This document shows, piece after piece, positions 32,341 to 44,868 of a DNA stretch of 64,000 nucleotides (position 1 is its first letter; the number at the start of each line of letters is the position of its first letter). Origin of the DNA: Misgurnus anguillicaudatus (lineage: Eukaryota > Chordata > Actinopteri > Cypriniformes > Cobitidae). Both the position numbers and the translations under genes were made by a program. The stretch covers positions 11,833,001-11,897,000 of the forward strand of contig NC_073337.2 in assembly GCF_027580225.2 (NCBI RefSeq). The letters are read 5' to 3'. The notes under the pieces were generated by a model. That model worked only from the letters and a program-made list of their open reading frames with translations. It searched no databases and was not told where the DNA came from.

Positions 32341-33640
32341 TTTTACTACACAAAGTGAAAACTTTCCACTTTAATGTATACAGTTTCCTGTTGAAGGTAG
32401 CTCTAGAGTTAAGTATGGTCTCAACAACCTCAGTCAAGAGACCCTGATTCACAAATTGATCGCTATCAGGGCCAAACCCATAATTTCCATATTTCTGAAA
32501 ATAAGAAACAGTGTCCCAATGTGAAGTGAGCTAGGGCCTTTAACAGTGCCCGAACCTGTGTACATCAGGTAGAGAGCTCATGGCACACTCAGAATCTCCA
32601 AAACCACTGAATGACTATTGTGTTATATTTCAAGCTTTCTTGTATATGAAATCATATAATAGACCTCAATCTGTTCCTCTCAAAAATCTATTTTTGTAGT
32701 AAACAACCAACATGCAAACAAAAAACTATAGCATACTTTAACAGAGCTGTTACAGCACTTCAAGCTGTTTCATGCATTCTGACTTATTAACAGAGTTGGA
32801 TTGTAATGCTAAACATAGGCAAAGTGTCAAAAAAGTAGTTGGACATGTGACAGTATTTTTATGCCAAATGCACTTTGCCAGGGTATTTTTTTCAAACATA
32901 AATGTTTCATACTTAATGATATTGCTTTATTAATTTTATGGGCAATTTTAGTACAGGAAGTACAGTGGAAGTCCTTATATGGCACTTAAACCAGAATAGC
33001 GCACATACACACCAACCAAGAGCAGACACGAAAATCAACGTCACAGAAAAAGCGTGTTGGAAAATGTCCTTTTACGGTTCACAAGTCACATCTATGGTCA
33101 GAAAACCTTGTAAGTTTTCTGAGCTGATACAATATTCATTCCTAAAGCTGCCTCCGCTGTAAGAGGTTCATCATCAACTTGTGTTTGCTTGGCCAGAGAG
33201 AAACTTGACAACTCAACACCAAGTCATCTCCACCATTTGATATGGACAGTACTTACTGTAGAAAAGGCCTTTGGCCAGCTATAAAATAGCAATAGATATT
33301 ACACACTGCTTGCATCCTTGTTCTGTATTATACAGCTTTGTCTATAGGGCTGGGTGGTATAATAAAAAACTTTATTTTTTTTATTCATTTTGAACTTCAT
33401 ATAACACAAACAAAGTGAAGTTTAGTTGTTCACATATTTCGAGTAATGTTATGTTTTGCCTTAATATTAAAGAATTAAATGTGCTGCTTACAGTGTGTTA
33501 AATTGGCATTACATTGTGCTCATCCAATCAGACAGAATTATCCATTTTATAATTTTGGCTCTTGGTTTTGAATCTTTCACTTGTTAGGTTTGTATCAATA
33601 AAGATCCATTAAAGACAAAATATATGACGTGGAACACATT
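32341..33640. other. Non-coding DNA, nothing recognised
   Basis: AT-rich; no exon or clear repeat. Confidence 0.4.
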
Positions 33641-33874
33641 ACTTTCTTACTTAGTATTTTTGTCTTAGTTTCGGTACAAATATATTAAAATTCTTAAATC
33701 AAGATACATTTTCTTGATTGTTTTAGGCACATATTTACTCAAATTTGATCTATTTTTGTCTATAAACTAGACTTATTTTCTAAGTTCATTTTGCTCACCA
33801 AGAAAATGAATCTTGATTTAAGAATGTTTAGATATTTGTACTGAAAGTAAGACAAAAATACTAAGTAAGAAAGT
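33641..33874. repeat. Foldback MITE with arms of about 75 bp
   Basis: ACTTTCTTACTTAGTATTTT at 33641 pairs with AAAATACTAAGTAAGAAAGT ending at 33874. Pairing continues inward through TTAAATCAAGAT and CATTTTCTTG with few mismatches. It shares motifs with 30959-31413 and is followed by TTTTTTGCAGTG, so it is a rearranged member of that family. Confidence 0.75.
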
Positions 33875-33955
33875 CATTTTTTGCAGTGCAGCGGTTATTT
33901 GTAAAGCAATTAATTGGTTTATTTAAATTGCATTACAGCGTGATTTTGTAATATA

Positions 33956-34402
33956 TAGTGATGCACCGATGTATCAGCCGCCGATATTTATCGGCCGATT
34001 TTTGATGAATTTGAAACCATCGGCATATCGGCAATAGCACAAGAAAGGCCGATACCGATTGTTTATTAATTAACTGCATAAAGAAATCCATTTTATGTAA
34101 AAAATCAGTTAATGTTGTTAATAAAATAAATGCTGAATAGCAAAAACCACCTTTGAAGTTTGTCATGCAGTCTTATTATATTTGTTTTAGCTTAATTTGT
34201 GGCTCTCTTATTTTGTTGGTCAGTTGAATGTTAATTAGATTCAATCCATGTTCAGTAAAACTAATTTGATGCAGAAATAAACTAGCTAATAGACCAACTG
34301 TATAGTATTATATACAAGTGTTTAATATCGGTATCGGTATCGGCCAGAAGTTGTCTGTTTAAATCGGTATCGGCCCAAAAAAATCCTATCGGTGCATCCC
34401 TA
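33956..34402. mobile_element. Non-autonomous hAT element with perfect 8-bp duplication
   Basis: The ends TAGTGATGCACCGAT and ATCGGTGCATCCCTA are inverted repeats with one mismatch. GTAATATA flanks exactly (33948-33955 and 34403-34410). TATCGG and GGCCGATA motifs recur below both ends as subterminal repeats. The 447-bp body is non-coding. Confidence 0.92.
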
Positions 34403-34410
34403 GTAATATA

Positions 34411-37400
34411 CAATTACTTAAGCAATAAAATACGAGAAGCTGTGTTGTATTGTGAATAAGTCATGGCTAAAGGGCATATCTTATTGCTTTTTTATAACAT
34501 GGTTAGTTCAAGTCTTTGATTCTGACCAATAGCTGTGTTTTATTTATGATAAAACAACCCAACGTTGCCATGTATCACTGCACAGCATCCTTAGAATCCA
34601 CCGTTAGCCACGTAAATTTGAAATAACTTTCAGAAGGTAAAATCACTTCTAGAAAAAATTGGTGACAGTACATACTGAATTAGATGATCGTTAAAAAAAG
34701 TACATGTGTGGGTGCAGTTACAGTACATTTTGAACATACTGTATCCACCATGTTTTCATTGTCATGTGACCCATATGTTTATGACATAATCAGTACAACC
34801 ATGAACATAATTTACATACTGCATGTGTTGTTTTCAAGTACAATTAAATCATAAGGAACACATTTCTTGGTACCTTATTCACTTAATGAACTACTCTGTT
34901 CATAGATTTGAGGTATTACTTTTCTTCTCATATTTTTCTAACTGTACTTTTCGTCTCCTTACTTTGCTAAGGGATGCTGCACAGAATCGTTGGGTGTAGC
35001 AATCATAATTGTGTTTTATTGTGAATAAAACACAGCTGTTGACCAATCCGAATCAAGGACTAAAACTAATCTTTAATTTAAACTGTATTTTGTACAATAT
35101 TTTGGTCATAAAATTACATTTTTTTCCACAATTGCATTTGTTTCGGTAGAAACAGAAACATAAGGTGTCAAAAGCCTCTAATTTCCAAACAATGCTTCCT
35201 TCAATTTTCTTTGCTAATGCAGAAGTAGTCCCCCCTCCCCTTGTCTGTTTAAAGCCTTTAGTGGGTTTGATAATAACCAGACTGAGAAAGTGGAAGTACA
35301 TGTGAGTGTTTGAGCAATTTGTCGGCAGAACAGGCTGTTTTGAGGACAAAATGTGTAAGCTGCAATGAATTGCGGGAGCCTTTAGTGCACCAAGTTCTGT
35401 ACATGTGGGTCGGGCCTGTAGCAGGAACTGTATGATTCATCAGGGCAGATAACTGACCCTGTGGGAGGTTTGATGGAGACAGTGGTCATAAAGTAACCAT
35501 CCCGTTCTGTCTTACTTTGGTTTTCTTTTCCTTTTTGACTACAATTTTTTTAAGCCTCTCTCTACCTATTCACAGGAATGTAGCCAGTAAATATCAGCAC
35601 ACATACATGTACGAACTCCCACGCCCAAAGCACCATATGCTCACTGCACCATATGACTTTAATGATGCCCAGGCGGTTTAAGCATTCACAGATATAAACC
35701 CAAAATACGACACTGCATCCTACAAAATATTTTACAACTTTAGAGCAAGAGTTAGCAATAGGTCAGCTAACTTATAAACATAAGCTAAAATGATTTTTTT
35801 TATCCTGTTACAATTGTTTTTAATTTCTTCATTTATGCAAGTGTCAAAAGTAATATTATGCATGTAAAAAATGATCAGATATAATAAATAGTATATTAAA
35901 ATGTAATGTAATGTAATGTAATGCAATTCAGGCACAGTAACATGTAAATTGGAGCAAGTATTATGTTACAAAAATCCAGATTATATTTTATTAAATTATA
36001 TAATTATATTTGTGTCAAACTGTAGCATTATATAGAGACTGGAGTAATTTGTTAACACTAATAAAGCAGTGCACAAATATTTAGAAATGTATCCAGCTGT
36101 AATGTGTACATTTATGCCATATCTGAAAAAAATTAACATGCAGGCCTGGTGATATCTGGTACCTAGATTTGGCTAAGGTTCCTTCATAATATATATACAT
36201 AATATATATATTTTTTTTAAATATTTTTGAGAGAGAAGTTCGTTTCTTAAACTAATGATCTCTATAAACACTAGCTGGAATGTATGCGACTTTTACAACA
36301 CACATGTTGAATAGCATCCAGAGGAGGGAGCCACTGCACAAAACAAATTCTTCTCGATTTAACTCATTAAACAGTCATTATTATAATCAATGGCATCATA
36401 TCATAGATTTTGTACAGTTGCGGTACAGCACAATTCTATTATAACTAACTTGAGATACCTACAATCTCTCTCTAAAACACAAACACCATCTTATGCAATG
36501 ATGACATTTGAAGAGGATACTTTGAAGATGGTCTTCAGTAAGACGGTAATACAGTGGCATACATGACCCCATGACTCATTTGCGAAAGAAGACCTATTGT
36601 CTGTGTATGTGAATGCATTACACAAAACAAATTCAAAAACAATTCAACTATTACAACTTAATGTTTCGTGTGAAATATACTGGCTTATGCCCATGCTTGT
36701 ATGTTTTCAATCTCAGCTTGAGCTGTGAGGTGTCAGCCTGGGGTCTTGACAGCAACTGAGACATAGATGTTGTGCAGTGGGCAGCCAATCTAGATAAAGA
36801 TTAATATCACAGACAACAAGCAGGTTGGGGCAGAGCTGCAGATGATGGTTTTCTCAGTATTACACAGAACGACATAAAAATAACAAAGTATGTATACACA
36901 CATTAGACTGCTAACCGCACCAAACATTTTAACGGTGATTGTATATAGCCAAAAAATTCATCATGCAATTGTATGACATCAATAAAGCCAGAAGCATCAA
37001 TGCACACTATTGATTTGGGATTTCCCCTGATCAAAACAGCAAGTTGATAGCAGAGGTTAAACACTTTCTAAGATAAACCACCATGAAAGCAGCCCAAAAA
37101 CAGAAAAACAAAGCTAAAGTTGAAGATACACAATCAATAATGAATATTTGCTTGTATGTGTATGTATTATATTTATCATGTTTGTGTGCGTGCGTGCATG
37201 CATGCGTGCATAACACACACCTTCCCTTGTCCTTGAGTCTCAGGTTAATTTATGCACGTTTATGCCCATTATGGTCATGACATTTAGATGGACAGAGCTG
37301 ATCTAACCTAAAGAAATTATGATATTAATCATATATTTGTGTTAAACAGAGAAGCTGTTTGAGTTCAGGTTTGCATACTGTACATGTTTAAACAACTCCT

Positions 37401-37735
37401 TAATCCTCAATCCTTAACATTATGGTCTAAATAACACTTTCAGAAAGCTTTAAACATATGGTCCATCAGATATCATACTACATGATGGACACATACCTTC
37501 CCATGCCCTTGAAATTAAGTTAAAAATACATTTCTATACACTATGTTCATACCTTTGACCTGGTTTGAGATTTTCATATCCACAGCTTATCTCTCCTGGA
37601 GGATTCACGACTTTTGTTTTTATGCGTAGTTTACTATGCGTTACTAGATAGATAATGGACAGATAAGAGACATCATTCCTAAGGTCACATCACGTTGCTT
37701 TCATCCACTTAAAAGACGCATCGCACACACCGCAA
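34411..37735. other. Presumed proximal part of tafa5 intron 1
   Basis: Immediately downstream of tafa5 exon 1 on the minus strand. It is AT-rich, with a short ATGTA run (about 35900-35923), an AT-rich run near 36185-36220 and a GTGCGTGCATGC-like run near 37190. No second tafa5 exon was recognised. Confidence 0.45.
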
Positions 37736-37741
37736 ACTCAC
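37736..37741 (-). promoter_or_regulatory. tafa5 exon 1 splice donor (GTGAGT)
   Basis: On the minus strand the exon ends TACTGCG and is followed directly by GTGAGT, a strong consensus U1 donor. The break falls after the first base of a codon (phase 1), at the point where TAFA5 proteins finish their N-terminal hydrophobic segment. Confidence 0.9.
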
Positions 37742-37853
37742 CGCAGTACACGATCAGAAGAGCCGTTAACAGGAGCACAGCCCAGAAAGTTGTCGACATC
37801 CTTGGCCAGTTAATCGCATCCTTACGCTTAATCGATCTTACCGCCGGAGCCAT
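37742..37853 (-). CDS. tafa5: TAFA5 (FAM19A5) chemokine-like protein, exon 1, partial
   Basis: The exon encodes 37 residues plus one base: MAPAVRSIKRKDAINW, then PRMSTTFW, then a hydrophobic run LLLTALLIVYC. Length, the MAP start, the MSxTFW motif and the LLIxYC ending line up one to one with vertebrate TAFA5 exon 1, and the exon stops at the same codon. In TAFA5 this is the N-terminal signal or signal-anchor part; the mature secreted Cys-rich domain comes from later exons, not seen here. TAFA5 is expressed mainly in brain and acts as an extracellular neurokine-like ligand. The ATG at 37853 is chosen because the in-frame extension to 37931 has no ATG. A second in-frame ATG lies at residue 19. 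Whether this is the a or b fish paralogue cannot be told. Confidence 0.88.
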
Positions 37854-38520
37854 GGAAACGCGTGTTGTGAAATCAGCGAAAAATTCGGTATTAAAATCCC
37901 TCCCGTCCTCTGAGAAATCGTCTCTCTCCACGAGTGATTCTTAAACAAGACATTTTGAAGGCGAGGCGCTCATTTCTAAGTCTCGTTAGCAGTCCAATAC
38001 ATCGAAAATAAAGTCTGTATCTGAATTGAGTCAGTAGGCTGTCGCGGGAAACTGTAAATCCAAAATAGGCGCGTGAAATCAGATTTGATCATGAATAGCC
38101 TACTTTCAGCCGTCACGATTTCGCTACGTCAGTCCTTAGTAAAACAAAAACAAAACGAACATAAACTCGGTGGGTTACATGTAAAACCATGTGGTGAAAC
38201 GCCGTCTAACTAACCGGCGAAAGAACTGGCTGGTCAGCGAAGACGTGTCTCTCAGTAAAGAAGAATCCCACGCAAACAGTCCGGGTTTGCAGAATATTCG
38301 TTAACCATAACGACTCCTATTCATTTAAAGACAATGAGGGACATTTGTAAGAAGGTGAAACGGAAGGATTTAAAGCTGCGCAGACCGACACGTACTGAAA
38401 CTTCGTGACGCCTCAACTTTTACTAGACTGTCTGAAGGCGACGCCACAAAACGCCTCATTGATTTTAGAAGTGTCAGCTCCTTAATTATAACGCGGACTT
38501 ATTTGACGTGCGCGCGTTGC
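37854..38520 (-). promoter_or_regulatory. tafa5 5' UTR and probable promoter, CpG-richer
   Basis: CpG dinucleotides are visibly more frequent here (for example around 37850-37925, 38040-38060, 38150-38290 and 38370-38520) than in the AT-rich flanks, as expected of a CpG-type vertebrate promoter. No clear TATA box is placed. The start site is not determined. Confidence 0.5.
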
Positions 38521-39170
38521 TGTATAGATATTTTGAAATGATCGTTATAACGTTAAAGACGTGACATTATATAAAGTATATATGTTGTCAAACAGCCCTA
38601 TTGGCTACATTAATTCGGTCTAAATTTTGGAGTAAGCTAGACTGCAGTGTGTTTAACTCGGAACAGAGCACAGACTTGAGAGCTGCTTTGAGAAGAGTTT
38701 CAGCACCACACAAATAGGACAGCTCCGTCTAACTAGTATTGGTGATTTTTAACAGTAGGCTACTACTATTACGTTGTCAATATAGTAAGTAGGCTAATAC
38801 AGTGCATAAAAATAATACTTTTTAAAAATGGAATAACTGCCTAGTAATGCTATTTAATTTATCGCAATATTACAGTTAAAGAGACGAATTTTTACACATT
38901 TCATTTAAGCAGATATTGTCACTGATTTGGCTCATCACTTACTTCGGATATGATGAGCTGGGAGTTTATTAAGACAGTACAACACTATTCCTTATTGACA
39001 GTTATAATGTCATAACGAAAATTACAATATTAAAAGAATACAGTACTAATGCCTTATGTTATAAGTGAGATCAAAGAAAATAATAAGAAAAACACTCTAA
39101 AGATATAAATATAAATGAGTCTTAAATGTATAGCAAGAAGAAAATATAAACACTTAATAAACACCTAATA
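38521..39170. other. Non-coding upstream DNA, nothing recognised
   Basis: AT-rich sequence upstream of tafa5 with no supported exon. Confidence 0.4.
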
Positions 39171-39690
39171 AATAAATAAAAAAAATCTCTAAATTTTTCT
39201 GGGGACCCCTCTGGACCTCCTGAAGCCCCCTAGATCCCAGTTTGAAAACGCCTGGTCTAAGGCATCTCTGGAGTTTCTGTGAACTGCAATTCTGCTCGGT
39301 TTGATTTAGTTGGTCATCTCTTAATTATTTTAACATTAGGCTTTTTTGACCTATTCGGTGTATAACATCACACCACTGCAATATCGATTTAGCATAACAT
39401 GTAGTCTACTTGAATTAATCTTGCGGTGCTGTAATGTCACATGCGATGGGTCTGTGCAGTGCCGCAAGAATCCAAACAAGCACCAAGAGCTTAGCCAAAT
39501 AAGATGAGCGTCAAAAAATTACAGATATTTGGAACTCGGGATCTCAATGCTGGTTTAATAAAATTATTTTTTTTAAATGTTGAGTTTTGTAATGTTTATT
39601 GTCATACATTTTCTTTGGGGGGCGCAAAAGGATGCAATGTACACAAGGGGGGCCGCAAGCCGAAAAAGTTTGAGAACCACTGGTCTAAAG
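39171..39690. repeat. Two hAT-like right termini in the same orientation
   Basis: CCAGTTTGAAAACGCCTG ends at about 39253 and AAAGTTTGAGAACCACTG ends at about 39682; both resemble the CAGTGGTTCTCAAACTTTTT-type terminus of fish hAT elements. They are followed by GTCTAAGG and GTCTAAAG, one mismatch apart. Left ends were not found. The same terminus occurs at 54048-54066. Confidence 0.5.
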
Positions 39691-40479
39691 CGCAAGGCTA
39701 AAGTGCACTTATAGGGCATGTCCGAAACTTTTGCTAGTAATAACGACAGGAAAAATGGTCTGTGTGCCTGTCGCATGGTCTAAAACGGTTGGTTCTATTT
39801 TCAAAATCAGTAATAGGTGTGTTTTGGGCGTAACATGCAATAAACCAATGAGAGTCTAAGAGTCTTTAAGTTGCAGAGTTTGTAAGTGGAAAATCTGTAA
39901 GCAGAGAAAGATTAACTTCTTTCTCTGCTTACTGCGTGCAAATTGCATTGTGTTTAATTTATTGAAATGGTTATTTTTGTAATTAAAGCTTTGGTTATCT
40001 TTAAAGGTCATTATATCAGTCATGGAGTAATAGGGAAAATAAGCTGATAAAGAATGATGCATGATCATTGTAACTGGGCTAAAACTAAACACAAAAAACA
40101 CTTGTGTCATGCCTTGTGCCGTATTGCGCCGGGTGTATGATAGGGCCTATTAGCTTCTGGTGACAACATTTATCGTAGTACTTATGTGTTTGGTTTGGGC
40201 GTTTGTGTCATGAATAAACACACAATGTGCTTAAAAAGAGCATTTGATCAGCCAAACCTCTGAAAAGCCTACAGTCCTGTCTTCATGTTATTGTTCACGG
40301 TCATTGTGGCTGGTCATTGTCATCTTTCGGTATGGTCATATGATAGGAGCTTAACGAATCAGGGAGGATACGCAATGATCCAGAACACCCAGTCAGTCTC
40401 CATTTAGGTCTATCTATAAAGCTATACTGTTTTCAAACTAAAACAGGTTCAGCAGTGATTACAAAATTCTAATGCCAGG
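39691..40479. other. Non-coding DNA, nothing recognised
   Basis: 39705-39800 carries words (GTCTAAAGCGCAAGG, GCATGGTCTAAAACG) similar to the repeat that ends at 26573. The rest shows no feature. Confidence 0.35.
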
Positions 40480-40778
40480 TATAGACGGTTTCATCGGACG
40501 CACGTGATACACGTCTGGATCCGAACTTTACTTCCGGTTTCGTTTTTTTTTTTAATGGTCTGACTAGTTGCTAAACTGATCTCTTGAACAAATGCCTCGT
40601 CAAAAACAACAAATGTTTTGGTTTCCTACGTAATCTATGTGTTGTTGTTTTTTTTGCTTGTTATATAAATAAACTACGTTTAAAGTACTTTGTTTGTTAT
40701 TTATTATTAGTTTACCGGAAGTTACGTGCAGACTGCGACAGCTGCTTGTTTATGTTGTTACAGCTGAAACCGTCTATA
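40480..40778. mobile_element. 299-bp MITE with 14-bp perfect inverted ends
   Basis: TATAGACGGTTTCA at 40480 and TGAAACCGTCTATA ending at 40778 are exact inverted repeats. The body repeats CCGGAAGT and its inverse (ACTTCCGG) near 40530 and 40720. A TA-type duplication is possible, as the termini begin and end with TA. It is non-coding. Confidence 0.75.
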
Positions 40779-41120
40779 ACCGTAACAAAAGTAATGTATT
40801 TTAAAAAGTGTAAAGGCAGTCTTACTCTTTCTAACCAGATAAACTGCATGAGAGCAACTTTGTGAGATGTGAGGAGTTTATAAGTTATATTTTATTATAC
40901 TACGGATCCGTTGAATGCTTGAATCTGATTGGGTGATGATTATTTATTTGGGAAAGCACGGCGAACGTAGTTCCAGGCAGCTCTCTTGACCGCATTGTAG
41001 TTCCATATCACTTCGCATAGTTAACTATAATAACGGACTAACAAAAACAAAATGACAGACGATTTTCCGAGGCAATAACAGCGCTGTTAAGAGACACACA
41101 GAGGTAGCCTTGTTTACACA

Positions 41121-41211
41121 ATCTCTCTCTCACTCGCTAGCTCACCATCTCTCTCTCTCTCTCTCTTTTCTTACTCTCTTTCTCTCTCGATGTCTCTGTC
41201 GCTCTCTTTCT
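41121..41211 (+). repeat. CT-rich low-complexity tract
   Basis: Interrupted (CT)n runs. The short open frame across it is an artefact of composition. Confidence 0.9.
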
Positions 41212-41417
41212 AATAACTTCATTAATAACTGCATTAGAATGCTATCAACGGCTAAAGCCTCCATTGCCAGCTTTAAAATTACATTTTTGGAACAAGCAAA
41301 AGAGCCGTGGGATGAGACGCAGAAGAAATAGTCCTACTCACAATAGTGATTTAAGTAAAAAAAACAACGGATGAATCCCTTTAAATATATCATGTGATCA
41401 ATGTCTTGGTGTGGTAA

Positions 41418-41580
41418 CGTAATATAAGCTGAATAATTGACTCCGGGCCGTTGAATTATTTTAAAAATAATGCACACCCGAGGTGTAACGCCCACACCGC
41501 AAAGCATCACCACCTGGGGTGTGCATTATTTTTTAAAATAGTTCAACGGCCCGTCGTCAATTATTCCTTACTTATTACGT
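41418..41580. repeat. Foldback MITE, nearly complete palindrome
   Basis: ACGTAATA and TATTACGT bound a 163-bp near-palindrome. Arms pair through GAATAATTGAC, GGGCCGTTGAA, ATTATTTT and AATGCACACCC, with a short loop around 41490-41510. It is a typical fish foldback element and is non-coding. Confidence 0.85.
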
Positions 41581-43606
41581 GTTTCCCATACAGGACCCTA
41601 CAAAAAAGCGTCTCTTTAAAAGTTTGAGTTTCCATTTCAGTTTTCAGAAGTCTGTATTGCTCTTGCTCTCTGTGCATTACTTAGCAGGGACACCTCTTTA
41701 TGTAGTCGCTTGTGATCGACTGAGCATTGACCTTTCACTTCAGTCTCCTTTTGATCTTTCCTCACTCTACTTCCCCTGTATCACAATGGAGATTTGTCTT
41801 TGAACTTCAGCCATGGCACAATTTTGCTCTTCATCTTTATTCTTTTATTTGCTGTTATTTTTTAAGACACAAAGTCATATCACGATGAGTAGAGCTAAGA
41901 ATGCAGTTAATGCTTTTGCAAAGCTGGGTGAGTCTCATGAAGCATGGCTATATTTGTGATAAATTATGATGCAAAAATGTGTATGCATAAATAATAGAAT
42001 AATTTGTTGTACTATATTTATGCTTTTACATAATGCAAATCTATTTATATAAATATCTTTAAGAATTTATAAATGAAGATGTTACAGTATTGAGATTAAG
42101 ATTTTATTTCTCTATTAAGACAGTGGGTTCTTTTATACTAATATAAGATCAATCCTTCCGCATAAAGAGTTAATCCTAACCCAGTAGTTTTGGTCTAAAA
42201 TAATGAACTCTGGTCTGGCTACTGTATATAAGGTCAGTAAATGATCAAGAATTGTATTCAGTTGTATTTAATGGCAGTGTAATAACTGATCTTTTCTGTT
42301 TAGCTTGCCTTTTTTTTTCCAAGTTTGACACAGATAATTTTCATCTCTCGTCTTTTCTTGGTAACTGTTTCCTGAGGTCGCAGCGTGAGTAGGGTGATTA
42401 TGGTATCACTGCCTATGGTATAAATTAACATTGTTTTTCCCGATATAATGGCAGGGGGTTATCAACATGAGAGCGTGCTCTCTAAGATTTGGGCTGTAAT
42501 AATTTTTGATTACCTGAGAGAGATGGACTATGATTGTGTGCTGTGCCACAGGATAAACTGTAATAGTCAGATGACTTGTTTGTAGTGTATTAGCACCTCT
42601 TCATCCCTATACTGTATGTGCCAGGAAGATAATTGATTATTGACTTCTTTTACTGTACACAAGTTCAGGTTATTGCTAGAAACATCCTGCTGAGGCAAAA
42701 CAAAAATAAAATGTAGCAAACAAAATGTGTGCAAATATGCACCCAAGCATCATTTTCTGATAAAAATCGACAAATTATAACACGTTTTGTGTTTCATTTC
42801 ACAACCTGTTAGGTGTACATCTTTGATAGCATATCAGACATAGGCACATATTCCACAGGGGACAGTAATTGAACAGACCTCTCAGAAATCATGACAGAAA
42901 TCTTTTCTTTGCACACGGTTGTTAATAGTGCATTATTCACTTCGCATAAAAAGCGGATTATTATCGCATAATGAAGTCTGTGTCAACAATGACATGGCAG
43001 AGTGGCTTCCCTCACAAGACTGTTTTTCTTAAGGAATTAAGAAGGGGGAAAACTTTTAATGGGATCCTGACAATAACAATTATCTGCAGGCAAATTCGCT
43101 TTCTTCTGAATGCGGCCCCATTAATTGCATTTACGTACTTTCAAATGAAGTATGTCGAATGCTTTTAGTCGACGATTCCCAAACCAATTTGCATGGTAAT
43201 GAATATATTTCATTGGGATCTGAAATGGTCCCAGGATGTATTACTGCTCTGGTTGGGAAATTACCAGCACGACGTTCATGGGTATGCAGTGATTACAACC
43301 TCCTTCATGTATAAGTGGATATATGTGTGTAAAACATTAATTGTATTGTGCTCCAACCAACTTCAAATTCTGTCTGCACAACATAAAGGCTATGATGAAA
43401 GTCTGACATTTTTATGACACTCATGATCTTCCTTTAATTCTAGTCATTCAAAAACCTCTTTGACACATTATAGGCTAACCTGGGCAATTGTTTGCCTTTA
43501 CAGCTCTCTATTTGCATGTCTGCATTTTCTTCTGCAAGTACACAACCAAAGCACTAGATGTTGGAACATTAAGCGTATTACATTTATGTAAATACTTTTA
43601 TCTCCC
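41581..43606. other. Non-coding upstream DNA with candidate conserved blocks
   Basis: No exon is supported. The blocks 42360-42560 and 42960-43230 are repeat-free and of complex composition, with homeodomain-like motifs (TGATTATGG, TTAATTGCA) and an octamer-like ATTTGCATGG. They look like vertebrate conserved non-coding elements, but conservation cannot be judged from one sequence. Confidence 0.35.
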
Positions 43607-43610
43607 TTAA

Positions 43611-43958
43611 AGGTGCTCTAAGTGAATTCACGCGTTTAAGACCATAAAACATTTTTTGTTACATACAGCAAACATCTCCTCACTATCTGCTTGCTACCTG
43701 ATCGCTGATCAAACTGTAAAAAAGCGCGATCTCTGTAGACAGCCCAGGCTCCACAATAACAACACAGTGGCCAAACCAGCACCACGAAACAAAACAAAGT
43801 GTTCCAGCCAATAAACGACAAGAAGGATTTTGGAGTGGGGGTTGGCCGCGTTCATGAAACACGTAAGGGAGGGGGAGGAGTTAGCTACGCTCCGTTTTTT
43901 CGAAAACAGTTCAAACATCAACAAAAAGTGATGTCGCACAGATTCGCTTAGAGCGCCT
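43611..43958. mobile_element. TTAA-flanked 348-bp MITE
   Basis: AGGTGCTCTAAGTGAAT at the left and the inverse of AGGCGCTCTAAGCGAAT at the right form inverted ends with two mismatches. TTAA borders both (43607-43610 and 43959-43962). The minus-strand open frames through it have no domain. Confidence 0.85.
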
Positions 43959-43962
43959 TTAA

Positions 43963-44491
43963 AGTGTATTCCAGGTACTGTATACATTTCATTAATCTTT
44001 GTGTGTTAAACTCATTATCTTATAATTAAAAAACAACTACAGGATCTCTCTACAGGAAGTGACAGCAGAAGAAGACAATTTTATATATATTGTATATTTT
44101 AGAAATGAAAGCTTTAGCACAAGTTCTACCAGTAAGATTTAATGTGCAGATTCTGACTTCATGCGCTCGAGTTCAGTGCAATTGTTTCACAAAGCGATTG
44201 TTACTCGTACCACGCAGATCGGGATGTCAACCTGTTTAACCTTCCTCTCTTCATATTTGCTATTTCGCTACTATGTTTACTCTGTCCGTGATCTTTTTGA
44301 GCATTTTAACAGTTTTCCATGGGATCGTGCCATGACATCTGACTGCTCTTCTCATCCGCTACTTGTCCTTCCTTACACAGGTTCACATTGTTTTTGAATT
44401 CATGCGCAACACAAGAAAAGATATCCGTGAAACTGATCGACCAAGCGAGAAAATGTTTCTGCTACAAGACATGAATTACCAAAAATCATGT
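43963..44491. other. Non-coding DNA, nothing recognised
   Basis: No exon or clear repeat supported. Confidence 0.4.
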
Positions 44492-44868
44492 TGTCATGTT
44501 TCTGCTGTCTTGTTGTTCTAGTCTTGAGGCAGGATCATGACTGGCCCACATGTTTTGTGTGGTAGCACATGGCCTTTATTTGGGCAGTGTGCTTCCTTGT
44601 CTCGTCTCCTGACCCCGCCCCCTTGTTTCTTCATTAATCTTGTTTATTGTTTATTGTTTTTGTGAAGTGTTGTGAACTTTTCCTTGTTTTATCAAGCAAA
44701 TTTTAGTTTTTGTCAAGTTTAGTGTTAAATCCTGTTTAGTCTGTTTATTGATTTCTCCCTTGTTTCCCCCTTGTGGGTTTTTGTTTCCTAGTATTGTCTT
44801 GTTTTAAATAAAGTAGTTTGTTTCTCCTGCTGTCTGCATCTGGGTTCTGATTGCCACCATTCATGACA
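44492..44868 (+). repeat. LTR-like terminal block
   Basis: TGTCATG and CATGACA termini, T-rich body and a polyadenylation signal. Its last 50 bases recur at 45429-45477, joined to the same downstream sequence. Confidence 0.6.

Noticed and set aside
1..37735. Possible tafa5 exon 2 in the left part
   Set aside because: No minus-strand frame with the Cys-rich TAFA core was recognised. Small exons can be missed by eye, so this is not proof of absence.
37854..37931. N-terminal extension of tafa5 exon 1 to 37931
   Set aside because: The extended frame contains no ATG before 37853, and known TAFA5 proteins start at the MAP methionine.
39254..39690. A single hAT element between GTCTAAGG and GTCTAAAG
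   Set aside because: The right terminus fits, but the sequence after GTCTAAGG does not resemble an inverted left terminus. The two ends are better read as separate right termini.
41110..41331. Plus-strand open frame with Leu/Ser runs
   Set aside because: It is mostly a translation of the (CT)n tract.
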